NCBI GenBank assembly: GCA_017632155.1
Contig: JAGBRZ010000102.1
Span: forward strand, 1-20,647
Length of the DNA stretch: 20,647 nt
Direction: 5' to 3'
Source: Clostridia bacterium
GTDB lineage: Bacteria > Bacillota_A > Clostridia > Oscillospirales > CAG-272
Below are positions 20,173 through 20,647 of the stretch, piece by piece. A model generated the notes under the pieces. The model ran no database searches. It saw only the letters and a program-made list of their open reading frames with translations, and had not been told where the DNA came from. Numbering within the stretch: position 1 is the first letter of the stretch; every line of letters begins with the position of its first letter. The translations under genes were made by a program, and so were the position numbers.

Positions 20173-20647
20173 TTAGATCCTCATCATAAGCTCTTTTGCT
20201 ACTGCGGCGTATTCGAGTGCTCCTTTTCCATAAGGATCGTGGTAGCAAATAGGCTCACCGTAGCCCGGCGCTTCGGAAATTCTTACCGTTCTTGAGATAG
20301 GCACCTTGAAAAGCTTATCGGCATAGTATTTTTTCAGCTCTGCAACCACCTGTCCGGTCAAGGTCAGGCGGCCGTTATACATTGTGAGCAGTATTCCGAC
20401 TATCTGTAGGTCGGGGTTATAGAGCTGCTTTATCCTTTTTACAGTATTTAATAGCTGCGACATACCCTCAAGAGAGAAAAACTCGCATTGCATGGGGATA
20501 ACAATACCGTCTGAAAGGGAAAGAGCTTTTACCGTCAGCATACCGAGCGAAGGTGGACAATCGATAAATATATAGTCGTAGTCTGCTTTTATGGATTCGA
20601 GCGCAACCTTTGCGTAATCAACGCCATCTTCAAGCTCGTGAAGCTCA
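20173..20647 (-). CDS. parA: ParA/Soj ATPase, C-terminal part (runs off the window)
   Basis: The final 157 or so residues of a ParA-family ATPase; the 5' part lies beyond the window. YIFIDCPPSLGMLTVKAL is the Walker B-like segment, followed by IVIPMQCEFFSLEGMSQLL and the conserved VGILLTMYNGR, then ISEAPGYGEPICYHDP and KGALEYAAVAKEL. It binds DNA non-specifically in the ATP form and, with ParB, moves or regulates the origin region. The pair parA-parB usually lies near oriC. The internal ATG at 20541 is not the start. Confidence 0.95.
   Translation of the reverse strand, partial: ELHELEDGVDYAKVALESIKADYDYIFIDCPPSLGMLTVKALSLSDGIVIPMQCEFFSLEGMSQLLNTVKRIKQLYNPDLQIVGILLTMYNGRLTLTGQVVAELKKYYADKLFKVPISRTVRISEAPGYGEPICYHDPYGKGALEYAAVAKELMMRI

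Overview
The window looks like a chromosomal segment of a low- to mid-GC Firmicute of the class Clostridia, probably an uncultured gut Oscillospirales or relative. Evidence: strong AGGAGG-type ribosome sites, sigma-A promoters with 17-base spacers, a Soj/Spo0J (ParA/ParB) pair that usually sits near the replication origin, a DUF436/YwlG protein, a GPH-family symporter, and a DUF6809-like small protein typical of clostridial mobile elements. No tRNA, rRNA, CRISPR array, transposase or integrase was found.

Left third (about 18-8400, all minus strand): a compact defence operon read right to left. Order: AbiEi-type antitoxin (DUF6088), AbiEii toxin, GIY-YIG nuclease with a DUF4357 tail, a DNA adenine methyltransferase fused to an HSDR_N-type nuclease domain, an HsdS specificity subunit, a TIGR02391 (Ymh) protein with a HEPN-like RNPKAH motif, and a 500-residue protein that joins a DGQHR/ParB-like domain to a TIR/deoxyribosyltransferase-like domain. 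Gaps run from 17 bases down to an 8-base overlap, except before hsdS, where the 5' end appears frameshifted. One consensus promoter sits before the antitoxin gene, and its -10 box lies inside a perfect 9-bp inverted repeat. There is no helicase-type HsdR. A DUF6809-like gene follows at the far left.

Middle (8400-11820): a gene-free stretch of about 750 bases with a likely small RNA (promoter plus terminator) and hairpins. Then come a GNAT acetyltransferase with a probable attenuator in its leader, a small PH/GRAM-like protein, a nucleotidyltransferase, a rhodanese lipoprotein and a Bcp-type peroxiredoxin. A 17-bp direct repeat flanks the GNAT and PH-like genes.

Centre right (11820-14460): a two-gene operon in which an XRE-type DNA-binding domain is fused to a complete phosphoglucosamine-mutase-like enzyme and overlaps a left-handed beta-helix acyltransferase-like protein. 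Together they suggest amino-sugar (UDP-GlcNAc) metabolism with a built-in regulator.

Right (14460-20647): a decayed zone with the end of a surface protein, a broken GltD-like oxidoreductase, pieces of a roughly 110-bp dispersed repeat and a 24-bp inverted repeat. It is followed by ywlG (DUF436), a GPH symporter with a structured leader, a full repeat copy, an unknown membrane protein, parB and the 3' part of parA.
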